DNA from: Synergistota bacterium
GTDB taxonomy: Bacteria > Synergistota > Synergistia > Synergistales > Synergistaceae
DNA length: 22,118 nucleotides
Direction: 5' to 3'
Assembly (NCBI GenBank): GCA_023450745.1
Contig: JAEXGR010000083.1
Span: 1 to 22,118 of the forward strand
This document shows positions 1 through 5,886 of the stretch, piece after piece. Below the pieces are notes generated by a model that was given only the letters and a program-made list of their open reading frames with translations, did no database searches and was not told the origin of the DNA. Every line of letters starts with the position of its first letter. Positions within the stretch are counted from its first letter, which is position 1. The translations under genes were made by a program, and so were the position numbers.

Positions 1-373
1 GCGCCGGGTCGCACTCTGAGCGAATGGCCTCATCGAATACGTGATATACGGGAAGTCCCAACGGGACTCCAGCAAGCGGACCTGCGAAGGTCGGGTCGCC
101 GTTTGTGACGGTTTCGGCGTAGATTTCTGCGCCTTCCGCGTCTGAAGAACCTAATACTACTACACAGTTCTCGGCTCCGAATTTCTCAGCTGCGTCTTTG
201 ATGCGCTGCTGATTCTGCAAGTCCATTGCTCCTGCCGCGGTTCAGACAAAGCATTCCGTTGCGGAAAATACGATTTCTGCTCCGGAATCCTTAAGGCACG
301 CTTCCATCGCGGGCCCAGGTACGCCGTCTCTTTCACCAAGCAGGAGAAGTTTCTTACCACTTAATTTACCCAT
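1..373 (-). CDS. grdA: Glycine reductase complex selenoprotein A (GrdA), 3' end cut by window
   Basis: GrdA is the small selenoprotein of the Stickland glycine/sarcosine/betaine reductases. It takes the carboxymethyl group from protein B, passes it to protein C as a carboxymethyl-selenoether, and is then re-reduced by thioredoxin. Reading starts at ATG 373-371, behind a good Shine-Dalgarno (TAGGAGG), and gives MGKLSGKKLLLLGERDGV. An in-frame UGA at 244-242 is codon 44, inside CFV-Sec-TAAGAMDLQNQQ. Family knowledge: selenocysteine at position 44 in this context is the GrdA signature, so the UGA is recoded rather than a stop. About 124 codons are visible; family members have about 150-160, so roughly 30 C-terminal residues lie outside the window. 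A plain ORF caller would break this gene. It is downstream of trxA in the same direction, 62 nt away. Identity is very secure. Confidence 0.96.
217..244 (-). promoter_or_regulatory. grdA selenocysteine UGA codon and candidate bacterial SECIS hairpin
   Basis: The UGA codon is at 244-242 on the minus strand. Six bases downstream the mRNA can form a short stem, GCAGG paired with CUUGC (one G-U pair), closing a 9-nt loop AGCAAUGGA (235-217). Bacterial SECIS elements sit directly 3' of the UGA inside the coding region and bind SelB. The position fits; the exact fold is my inference and was not computed. Confidence 0.55.
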
Positions 374-409
374 GGACAAGATACCTCCTATTTGTGATTT
401 ATGCTAAAG

Positions 410-426
410 CGGGCGCTTCGCGCCCG
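410..426 (-). other. Perfect GC hairpin between trxA and grdA
   Basis: A 7-bp perfect stem (CGGGCGC with its complement) closes a 3-nt loop in the 62-nt gap between trxA and grdA. On the minus strand it is not followed by a run of U, so it is unlikely to be a strong intrinsic terminator. It could act as an RNA-processing or 3'-end stabilising structure that lets grdA be expressed at a different level from trxA. The hairpin is seen in sequence; the role is inferred. Confidence 0.5.
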
Positions 427-435
427 ACTGTCGCC

Positions 436-765
436 TTACTTAATCAGGTTCTCTATCTCCGCTCTGATCGACTCGGGGGTGCACTCTTCTTTTGAAAGGC
501 GCTTTACCTCGACTCCGTCCTTCCAGAAAAGGAACGTCGGCAGTCCCATAACGCGGAAGCCCATCGCGACTCTTTTGTTCGTCGAGCAGTCGACGGAGGT
601 GAACTTCACCTTGCCCTTGAACTTCTCATCCTCTTCCATCTCGTGATAGTGGGGCATAAGTCCCATGCAGGGGACACACTGCGGTCCCCAGAAATCTACT
701 ACTACGGGAATCGATTTCTCTTCGCGTACTTCAGCGTCGCAATTTTCTTTGGTAAGTGCAATCAT
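436..765 (-). CDS. trxA: Thioredoxin of the glycine reductase system
   Basis: This 109-residue thioredoxin-fold protein has its redox site at Cys30-Val-Pro-Cys33 (context VVDFWGPQCVPCMGLMP). The conserved cis-proline loop reads MGLPTFLFWKDG and the C-terminal helix is typical. Length and order match one stand-alone thioredoxin domain. Most thioredoxins have WCGPC; here Trp is replaced by Gln and Gly by Val. From memory, CVPC-type sites occur in thioredoxins encoded beside glycine reductase genes of Stickland fermenters. Its likely job is to pass electrons to GrdA/GrdB selenoproteins. The ATG start has AGGAGG 9 bases upstream. It sits between grdX and grdA; no thioredoxin reductase gene is visible, so trxB is presumably elsewhere. 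Confidence 0.92.
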   Translation of the reverse strand: MIALTKENCDAEVREEKSIPVVVDFWGPQCVPCMGLMPHYHEMEEDEKFKGKVKFTSVDCSTNKRVAMGFRVMGLPTFLFWKDGVEVKRLSKEECTPESIRAEIENLIK

Positions 766-864
766 TTTCGTTGCCTCCTGTTTATATTTTAAAAGTCACA
801 GCTTTTAATTTCTATTTCTTATCATATCATTCGTTAGTCAGAAAGTCGACCTTACAGACGATAT

Positions 865-1263
865 TCAGTTTTCTTTTTCAGCCTCGATAATCATAGCGTC
901 GCGCAGCATACGCTGGAGCATCTGGCGGTCGATCACGCCGAAATCTTCGCTGGGTTCGGGAAGATTATGGTGCTCCCGCTCCATCTTGTACCGATCTCTC
1001 GCTTTATCGATCGCCAGCAGTCCGTCCTTGTCATACTGGCGGTCGTTCTTTTCTATTACAAGCGACCTGTAAGGGCCGCGCATTATCGGAACATTCGGCG
1101 GCAGCGGCGCGGATACGAGCCGCCAACCCTCTTGGAGCAGCGCCTCGACTTTGTCGAGGACCGCAAGCGGCGTGCCTTCGACGAGGATTATCTCGTGAGG
1201 CACCGCGGGTCCCGTCTCTATCCAGCCGTTGTTTGTCACGATGCGAATCTCTTTTGTCGCCAT
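865..1263 (-). CDS. grdX: GrdX family protein
   Basis: This 132-residue soluble protein begins MATKEIRIVTNNGWIE and contains PLAVLDKVEALLQEGWRLVS followed by NVPIMRGPYRSLVI. This pattern (ITNN-like start, hydrophobic middle helix, P-x-x-x-GPYRSL) matches GrdX, a small protein of unknown biochemical role found in glycine reductase operons. No transmembrane segment or catalytic motif is evident. The ATG at 1263 is preceded by GAGGAGG about 14 bases upstream, a slightly long spacing. It is the first gene after the internal promoter at 1302-1330, so it leads a grdX-trxA-grdA unit. The family call is fairly secure from context plus motif; function is not known. Confidence 0.85.
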   Translation of the reverse strand: MATKEIRIVTNNGWIETGPAVPHEIILVEGTPLAVLDKVEALLQEGWRLVSAPLPPNVPIMRGPYRSLVIEKNDRQYDKDGLLAIDKARDRYKMEREHHNLPEPSEDFGVIDRQMLQRMLRDAMIIEAEKEN

Positions 1264-1301
1264 TTTCTGTCTTCCGGCCTCCTCAGCTCACACCGCTTTG
1301 T

Positions 1302-1330
1302 ATAATATGATATTCTACAGCAAAATGCAA
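1302..1330 (-). promoter_or_regulatory. Sigma70-type promoter for grdX-trxA-grdA
   Basis: On the minus strand, TTGCAT (1330-1325) and TATTAT (1307-1302) are separated by exactly 17 bases. Both boxes match 5 of 6 consensus bases or close to it. It lies 39 bases upstream of the grdX start in the 192-nt grdB-grdX gap, so the grd cluster probably has at least two transcription units. Confidence 0.65.
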
Positions 1331-1415
1331 AGGCTGTTTTTGTGCATTTTTATAAAAATGATATAGAATATACGGGTTTAAGTTATTTTTTTGTTCGGAT
1401 AAATATTTTTGAAAG

Positions 1416-1442
1416 GGCGGACGGCATTTAATGCCGCCCGCC
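1416..1442 (-). terminator. Hairpin after grdB, probable weak or partial terminator
   Basis: Arms GGCGG-CGGCAT and the complement pair over about 11-12 bp with one mismatch around a TTA loop. It starts 14 bases past the grdB stop. On the minus strand the stem is followed only by UUUC and then an A/U-rich stretch, so termination may be partial. Together with the promoter downstream it separates grdEB from grdX-trxA-grdA. Confidence 0.55.
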
Positions 1443-1455
1443 TTGACGCGTAGTT

Positions 1456-2769
1456 TTAGTTCTTTTCGAAGATCGTCTGTTCTTCGATGGGGGTCGTCAT
1501 CGCCTTGAAGGCGCGCAGGATAAGCTCTCTGCGGGCCGCTTTGTCAACCTCGGGGCCGAGTTCGGGGTTGCCGGCGGGATGGGGGATCGCCACGCCGGGG
1601 ACTATTCTGTTCGTTCCGACCGTGAGCATAATGGGCACGATCGTCGCTATCTGGACAACGGGGATGCCCGCCGCGTTTTCGATTTCTCTGGTCATCGATG
1701 CACCGCACCGAGTACAAGTTCCTCAGGTGGAGGTGAGGATCACGGCGTCAACGCCCGCTTCTTTCAGCTTCGCGCCGATCTCCTGGCCGAATTTTTCGCC
1801 GAAGGCGACGGCGGTGCCGGTGCCGGTCGTGGTGTAGAACTTGTCGTGGAGCTTGCCGAAGACGCCCTCTTTTTCAAGCTCGCGCATTACGTCGAGGGGA
1901 ACGACCACGTCGGGGTCGAGGTTCGCCCACTGACGGTCGTAGCCGCCGTGGATCGACTCGTAGTTCTCCGGGGTCATGTCAAAGAGCGCGGAAATGTCAT
2001 ATTCGCCGAAGCTCTCCGCCGAGGAGACGCGGATACGGTCGGGGTTGCCCTTCGGCACGATGCCGCCGGAGGTGACGAGCGCGATCTTCGCGTGTTTCAG
2101 GTCTTTGACGGGCGCTGCCGGCGGGATCTTCTTGAAGGTCGGCATCTCGTACTCCGTCTGGAACTCTTCGCCGCGGAGCTTTTTGAGGAGCATCTCTACC
2201 GCGCGCTCGGCGCCGCTCTTCTCATGGAAGAAGGACTTGCGCATGCCGCGGTGGATGTAGCCTTCTTCTTTTGCGGGGCCCATCGGTTCGCCCTTCGCGA
2301 GCTTTGTGCCGAGCTTCGCCATCACGGGCAGGGCTTTGCCCATGCCGCGCGCCGAGTCGGCGCAGGGGACGATGTAGGTCTTCTTGGAGTAAAGCTCGAC
2401 TCCGGGGTTCTCGGGGTACATTGAAGTCACCGTGGGAATGCCGAGCTCGGCGGCCACCGTGGCGGCGATATCGCCGCAGGCGAAGCCGTAGCGTCCGGCG
2501 TTGAAGGCGGGGCCGGCGATGAAGAGGTCGGGTTTGGCGGCCTTTATCATCTCCAGACACTTGGCGCGCGCCTCGTCCGTATGCTCTCCGTAATAGCCGT
2601 CGCCGCAGATCACGGTGGCGACGATTTCCGCCTCGCCGCCGAAGGCGGCGTTAAGGCCCATTCCGGGACCGACGATGCCCTCGCGTATCTCGGGCTGGTG
2701 GTCGGCCTTCTCTTCTCCGCCGATGCCGGCGTAGAACTGGTTGATATAATGGACAACTTTTAAGGTCAT
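1456..2769 (-). CDS. grdB: Glycine reductase complex component B gamma subunit (selenoprotein GrdB)
   Basis: GrdB is the substrate-binding selenoprotein subunit of glycine reductase protein B. It attacks the Schiff base formed between glycine and the pyruvoyl group of GrdE-derived subunits. The frame runs from ATG 2769 (GGGAGG 11 bases upstream, overlapping the grdE stop) to TAG 1456, giving 437 residues, the usual family length. It is interrupted by one in-frame UGA at 1725-1723, codon 349, in VILTST-Sec-GTCTRCGASM. Family knowledge: GrdB and relatives carry selenocysteine in this Sec-x-x-C-x-x-C motif. The N-terminus (VVHYINQFYAGIGGEEKAD) is characteristic. Treated as a stop, the UGA would split this into a 348-residue and an approximately 79-residue pseudo-ORF. 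It follows grdE by 13 nt and is surely cotranscribed. Confidence 0.97.
1686..1725 (-). promoter_or_regulatory. grdB selenocysteine UGA codon and candidate SECIS
   Basis: UGA lies at 1725-1723. Ten bases downstream the mRNA can pair CUCGGU (1712-1707) with ACCAGAG (1692-1686, one bulged A), closing a 14-nt loop. The placement is as expected for a bacterial SECIS; the fold is hand-drawn and tentative. Confidence 0.45.
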
Positions 2770-2782
2770 TGTGATTACCTCC

Positions 2783-4072
2783 CTATACCCATTCGCAGCC
2801 GAGCTTGTTGTAGCCGATTTCAGCTGTGGAAGCGATGATGGACTGAAGCTCTACGTACATCGAGCCGTCGGGACGCAGGCTCTCCTCCGCGCCGCCGGAA
2901 AGGACCGCGATCGACTCGGGATAGCCGATGACCTTGTCCATGGCGGGAACTTCGATCATCTCGTTGACGTTGCCCGTGGAGATGAAGCCCGTGAGCTCCG
3001 GCGTGGCGTCGGCAAGGCTCTGGCTCGCGCCGTCCGTGCCGGCAGATTCGTCGGAGACGAGCACGGCCTTGATGCCGGCGTTCTCAAAATTCTTCGCGTT
3101 GAGGCAGAGGTCCGTATCCGGGTTGCCGTAGCCTTCCTCGGAAACGATGACGCCGTCGGCGCCGAGCTGCTGCGCGATCGAGAGGTTCATCTGCGAGGCG
3201 CGGATCTTGCCGGCGAGCACGGTGCTCTCCTGGGTGGGAACCATGCCGAGGAAGTTGATCTCTTTGCCGTGGCGGGCATAGAGGGCCTGAACGATGGGGT
3301 TGTGGCAGTGATGCCAGGTGGTGTTCTTGTCGCAGGCGGAGACGCAGTTGCCCGAGACCATCGCGCCGTCGAGCACTTCGTTCGGATGGATGAGCGTCGG
3401 CAGCGAGGGACGAAGGTCGGCCGCGTAGAGGTAGGTATCGTGCAGCAGTCCCTGGGTGATGTTCATGCAGACATAGATGACCTTCGGAAGATCGGGATAC
3501 TTCTGGCTCTCTTCAAAGGTGTCGCCCTTTTCAAATACCGCTACTTCGTCGGCCTGCGCGCCGTTCTCTTCTGCGCAGCGGGCGAGGTAGACGCCGAGCT
3601 TCAGTCCGGCTTCGCGGAGCGAAGTCTCGTAGAGGTGTTTTTCAAGGTCTTCGACGGGCTCAACCGAGAGGACGATGTTATATGTCTCTGAGAAAGGCGA
3701 ATAGGGGGCTGCGGGGCCGCTCATATCGATGAAGCCCTCCTGGAAGGCGACGATCGGGCCGCAGGTGATGACCGCCGCGCCGTCAAGGACGAGCGTCTCT
3801 CCGTTTCCGGCCTTCTCCATGGGGGCCATGAATCCGGGGAAATAGTTGCCGCGGCCGATCTTCACGCGGGGTTCGACCGCGTCTTTGACCGGAATGATGC
3901 GTGTCTTTTCGCCGGGGCGGGCAAAGTCTATGCTCACCTTTGAGAAGTTTCTGTCCTCGGCGATGAGGGCTTCGGCTTCCGCTTTGTTGACATAGAGCAC
4001 GCCGTTCTTTACGTGGGTTTTTTCTGCAAAATCAAGTCCTTTAATATGGACCTTATGCAACTCCAAACGCAT
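2783..4072 (-). CDS. grdE: Glycine reductase component B, alpha/beta subunit precursor (GrdE)
   Basis: GrdE is made as a proprotein and cleaved at an Asn-Cys bond. The new N-terminal Cys becomes the pyruvoyl group that binds glycine as a Schiff base. Starting at ATG 4072 the product is 429 residues, the expected family length. Cys243 lies in VSGNCVSACDKNT, the expected cleavage/pyruvoyl site. Other family blocks are AVITCGPIVAFQEGFIDMSG and GKEINFLGMVPTQES. An upstream in-frame ATG at 4108 is rejected because AAGGAGG (4087-4081) lies inside that extension at ideal spacing for ATG 4072. The gene is first of the leftward grdE-grdB unit and faces the regulator at 4269 across a 196-nt gap holding a leader hairpin. 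Confidence 0.96.
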   Translation of the reverse strand: MRLELHKVHIKGLDFAEKTHVKNGVLYVNKAEAEALIAEDRNFSKVSIDFARPGEKTRIIPVKDAVEPRVKIGRGNYFPGFMAPMEKAGNGETLVLDGAAVITCGPIVAFQEGFIDMSGPAAPYSPFSETYNIVLSVEPVEDLEKHLYETSLREAGLKLGVYLARCAEENGAQADEVAVFEKGDTFEESQKYPDLPKVIYVCMNITQGLLHDTYLYAADLRPSLPTLIHPNEVLDGAMVSGNCVSACDKNTTWHHCHNPIVQALYARHGKEINFLGMVPTQESTVLAGKIRASQMNLSIAQQLGADGVIVSEEGYGNPDTDLCLNAKNFENAGIKAVLVSDESAGTDGASQSLADATPELTGFISTGNVNEMIEVPAMDKVIGYPESIAVLSGGAEESLRPDGSMYVELQSIIASTAEIGYNKLGCEWV

Positions 4073-4120
4073 TTTGCATTCCTCCTTATTTATTGATAAA
4101 ACAAACATTGGATTCTTTTG

Positions 4121-4154
4121 GGGAGATTCAGGCGCTTCAGCCTCTTTGTCTCCC
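4121..4154 (-). promoter_or_regulatory. Two-tier hairpin in the grdE upstream region
   Basis: On the minus strand GGGAGA (4154-4149) pairs perfectly with UCUCCC (4126-4121), and inside it AGGC pairs with GCCU around a 6-nt loop. It lies about 50-80 bases before the grdE start and is not followed by a U-run, so it is not an obvious terminator. It may be an mRNA leader structure or, as DNA, a regulator operator in the divergent promoter region. I do not see the conserved core of a glycine riboswitch. Confidence 0.45.
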
Positions 4155-4192
4155 TATTCACATTCTAACCATATGCAAAGTAAAATACATCA

Positions 4193-4221
4193 TTCCTAAG
4201 AACATAAAAATGATATATAAT
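4193..4221 (+). promoter_or_regulatory. Candidate promoter of the divergent regulator gene
   Basis: A perfect TATAAT lies at 4216-4221, 17 bases after a weak -35-like TTCCTA (4193-4198), and about 47 bases before the regulator ATG. The AT-rich block is near-symmetric, so the reverse strand could also use it for grdE; no clear grdE promoter stood out. Confidence 0.45.
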
Positions 4222-4268
4222 AAAAATAGAACTATGCTCTTGAATAAAAAATCCGGGAGTGGTTTTCG

Positions 4269-5432
4269 ATGTTTAAGAAGATGGCCCAGAATATCGCCGA
4301 GAGTACGAGTGAGGTTATCGGCCGCGGCGTGCTGGTTACCGACGAAAACGGCATCATTATCGGCTGCAATGTAAAGAAAAGACTCGGCACCTACCACGAA
4401 CCGTCCATAAAGGTGATGCAGGAAAACAAGCCCTGCGTCACATACAGCGAAGAGGCGAAGAAAATGCCGGGCGTCTATCCCGGCTATACTCTGCCGATAC
4501 AATTTTTCGACAAGGTCATCGGTTCCGTCTCGATAACCGGCATGCCGGAGGAGGTCGAGCGCTTCGGGCTGCTCGTCCAAAAGCAGGCGGAGATAATGCT
4601 GCGCGAGCAGGCCTTCCTTGAGTCAAACCTCATGCGCGAGCGCGCCCTGCGCGACCTGGTGGAAAACGTCGCCTCCTACGACGCCTCGCAGGGAATGGGC
4701 GAACTAATCACTTTACAAGGTAAGGAACTCGGCGTCACGCTCGCGCGCTGCAAAGCTTCCATCGTCGTCGAAATGAAAAAATGGAAGGACGACTCAAGCG
4801 AGAACGCCTACCAGACGATGGTGCGCGAACTGCGCTCCGCCTTCTCCCATCCGCGCAACGTCATCTGTCCGCAGCGGAACCGGCGCGTCACCGTCTTCGT
4901 TACGCCGAACCGCCCCGGCACCAACGACGATATCACCCAGAGCATCGAAGCCACCGCGCACGGATTTATTGAGAGCCTGGAAAACAAAGGCATTACGGCG
5001 GATATCGCCGTCGGCTTTCCCGCGAACGACCTGAACGGCCTCGCCATCTCCCTGCGCTCCGCGCGCGACGCGATGCGCCTCGCGGGGCAGCTCAAACTTT
5101 CAGGCGTCATCTCGGCCCGCAGCCTTACCAGCGAAGCGCTGCTCGACCTGCTCCCCGTCGGCAAGCGGGAGGAATTCGCCGACCGGACTCTCGCGGGGCT
5201 TGAGGGACGCAACGACTACGAAGAGATGCGCGACACCTTCCTCGGCTGGTGCGAGTCTCCCTTCGCAAGCGGCGAAGTCGCCGACCGCCTCGCGATGCAC
5301 CGAAACAGCCTCCAGTACCGCCTCAAAAAAATTCGCGCCCTCACCGGCAAAGACCCCTGGAACTTCAAAGACGCCTTCGAACTATGGGCCGCCTTTGTGC
5401 TGAAGAACATCAGCAGCGCGGAAAGAAAATAG
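4269..5432 (+). CDS. CdaR/PucR-family transcriptional regulator
   Basis: This 387-residue protein has the CdaR layout. Residues 1 to about 125 form a putative sugar-diacid recognition-type sensor domain (GVLVTDENGIIIGCNVKKRLG, YPGYTLPIQFFDKVIGSVSITG). A central GGDEF-like degenerate domain follows. The C-terminal PucR-type helix-turn-helix is at about residues 335-380 (VADRLAMHRNSLQYRLKKIR and DPWNFKDAFELWAAFVL). Family members respond to small carboxylates or related metabolites. The ligand here is unknown; despite the sugar-diacid name, the divergent position next to grdE suggests control of glycine reduction, which is inference. The Shine-Dalgarno (GGGAGTGG) is mediocre. No second open gene follows it, and it ends in a palindrome-rich spacer. 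Confidence 0.88.
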   Translation: MFKKMAQNIAESTSEVIGRGVLVTDENGIIIGCNVKKRLGTYHEPSIKVMQENKPCVTYSEEAKKMPGVYPGYTLPIQFFDKVIGSVSITGMPEEVERFGLLVQKQAEIMLREQAFLESNLMRERALRDLVENVASYDASQGMGELITLQGKELGVTLARCKASIVVEMKKWKDDSSENAYQTMVRELRSAFSHPRNVICPQRNRRVTVFVTPNRPGTNDDITQSIEATAHGFIESLENKGITADIAVGFPANDLNGLAISLRSARDAMRLAGQLKLSGVISARSLTSEALLDLLPVGKREEFADRTLAGLEGRNDYEEMRDTFLGWCESPFASGEVADRLAMHRNSLQYRLKKIRALTGKDPWNFKDAFELWAAFVLKNISSAERK

Positions 5433-5480
5433 AAGAAGAGGGTAACATCCAGAACTCGGCAAATGCCCCTAATCTTAAAA

Positions 5481-5562
5481 GGCACGCCGCCGCTTGCATC
5501 CTTTTGGGGGCCGTCTTGGCAAAAGGCAGCGCCCCTTAATGCGGGAGCAAGCGGGGCGCGCC
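5481..5562. repeat. Imperfect inverted repeat after the regulator gene
   Basis: The arm 5481-5497 (GGCACGCCGCCGCTTGC) is nearly complementary to 5547-5562, with further pairing inside (GGGGC with GCCCC). It may be a transcript-end structure for the regulator, although no U-run follows it. It abuts the next inverted repeat at 5562. Confidence 0.45.
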
Positions 5563-5688
5563 TGATGCCACCCTAAGCGATTGATGAACAAATTAAGTTC
5601 GATTACGAAAATCAAAGATTTTCTATCTTGCTTATCACACAAAACGCCGGTTTTGTGTTTTGTGTGAATCGCTTAGGGTGTTCATCAG
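5562..5688. repeat. 127-bp nested inverted-repeat element
   Basis: The outer arms 5562-5582 and 5667-5688 match as inverted repeats, with CACCCTAAGCGATT and its complement perfect over 14 bp and CTGATG/CATCAG extending them. Inside are two further hairpins: GAAAATC/GATTTTC (5607-5623, 3-nt loop) and CACACAAAA/TTTTGTGTG (5636-5666). As RNA it would fold into a three-way junction. No ORF is inside. It could be a MITE-like repeat or a structured RNA; neither is proven. Confidence 0.6.
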
Positions 5689-5704
5689 AAGTGCCGGATG
5701 CTAA

Positions 5705-5771
5705 ATGACTTTACCTTCGGAATACCGGAGCCGTATCTGCATACGGCGAGGATTTCCGAAGGTAAAGTCAT
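5705..5771. repeat. 67-bp nested palindrome with 18-bp perfect arms
   Basis: The outer arms are 5705-5722 (ATGACTTTACCTTCGGAA) and 5754-5771, perfectly complementary over 18 bp. An inner perfect hairpin GCCGTAT/ATACGGC has a 4-nt loop CTGC. It lies 39 bases before the leuS promoter. There is no U-tract after the stem on either strand. It is a palindromic unit of unknown role, possibly a repeated extragenic element or cruciform-forming site. Confidence 0.65.
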
Positions 5772-5809
5772 GACGCATACGGCGCTTATAAACGCCGATT
5801 TACCGGTGT

Positions 5810-5838
5810 TTGACCTCTCATAACCGAGTGTATATAAT
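5810..5838 (+). promoter_or_regulatory. Strong sigma70-type promoter of leuS-holA
   Basis: TTGACC (5810-5815), a 17-base spacer and a perfect TATAAT (5833-5838). The predicted 5' UTR is only about 40 nt, too short for a T-box leader of the kind that often controls leuS in Firmicutes. Confidence 0.85.
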
Positions 5839-5886
5839 ACCATGATGTACAAATGAAAATTCTTCATCCAAGAAGGAGAGATATAG

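Noticed and set aside
1456..1695. Separate small gene after grdB
   Set aside because: It is the C-terminal part of GrdB after the recoded UGA; it has no ribosome site of its own.
1579..2424. Plus-strand 281-codon frame over grdB
   Set aside because: The minus strand holds the complete selenoprotein GrdB; the plus frame has no recognisable domain.
4073..4268. Glycine riboswitch before grdE
   Set aside because: The conserved aptamer core was not found; only a simple hairpin is present.
5433..5700. 6S RNA, SRP RNA or tmRNA in the palindrome-rich spacer
   Set aside because: None of the diagnostic conserved sequences (for example the SRP GGAA tetraloop region) could be found.
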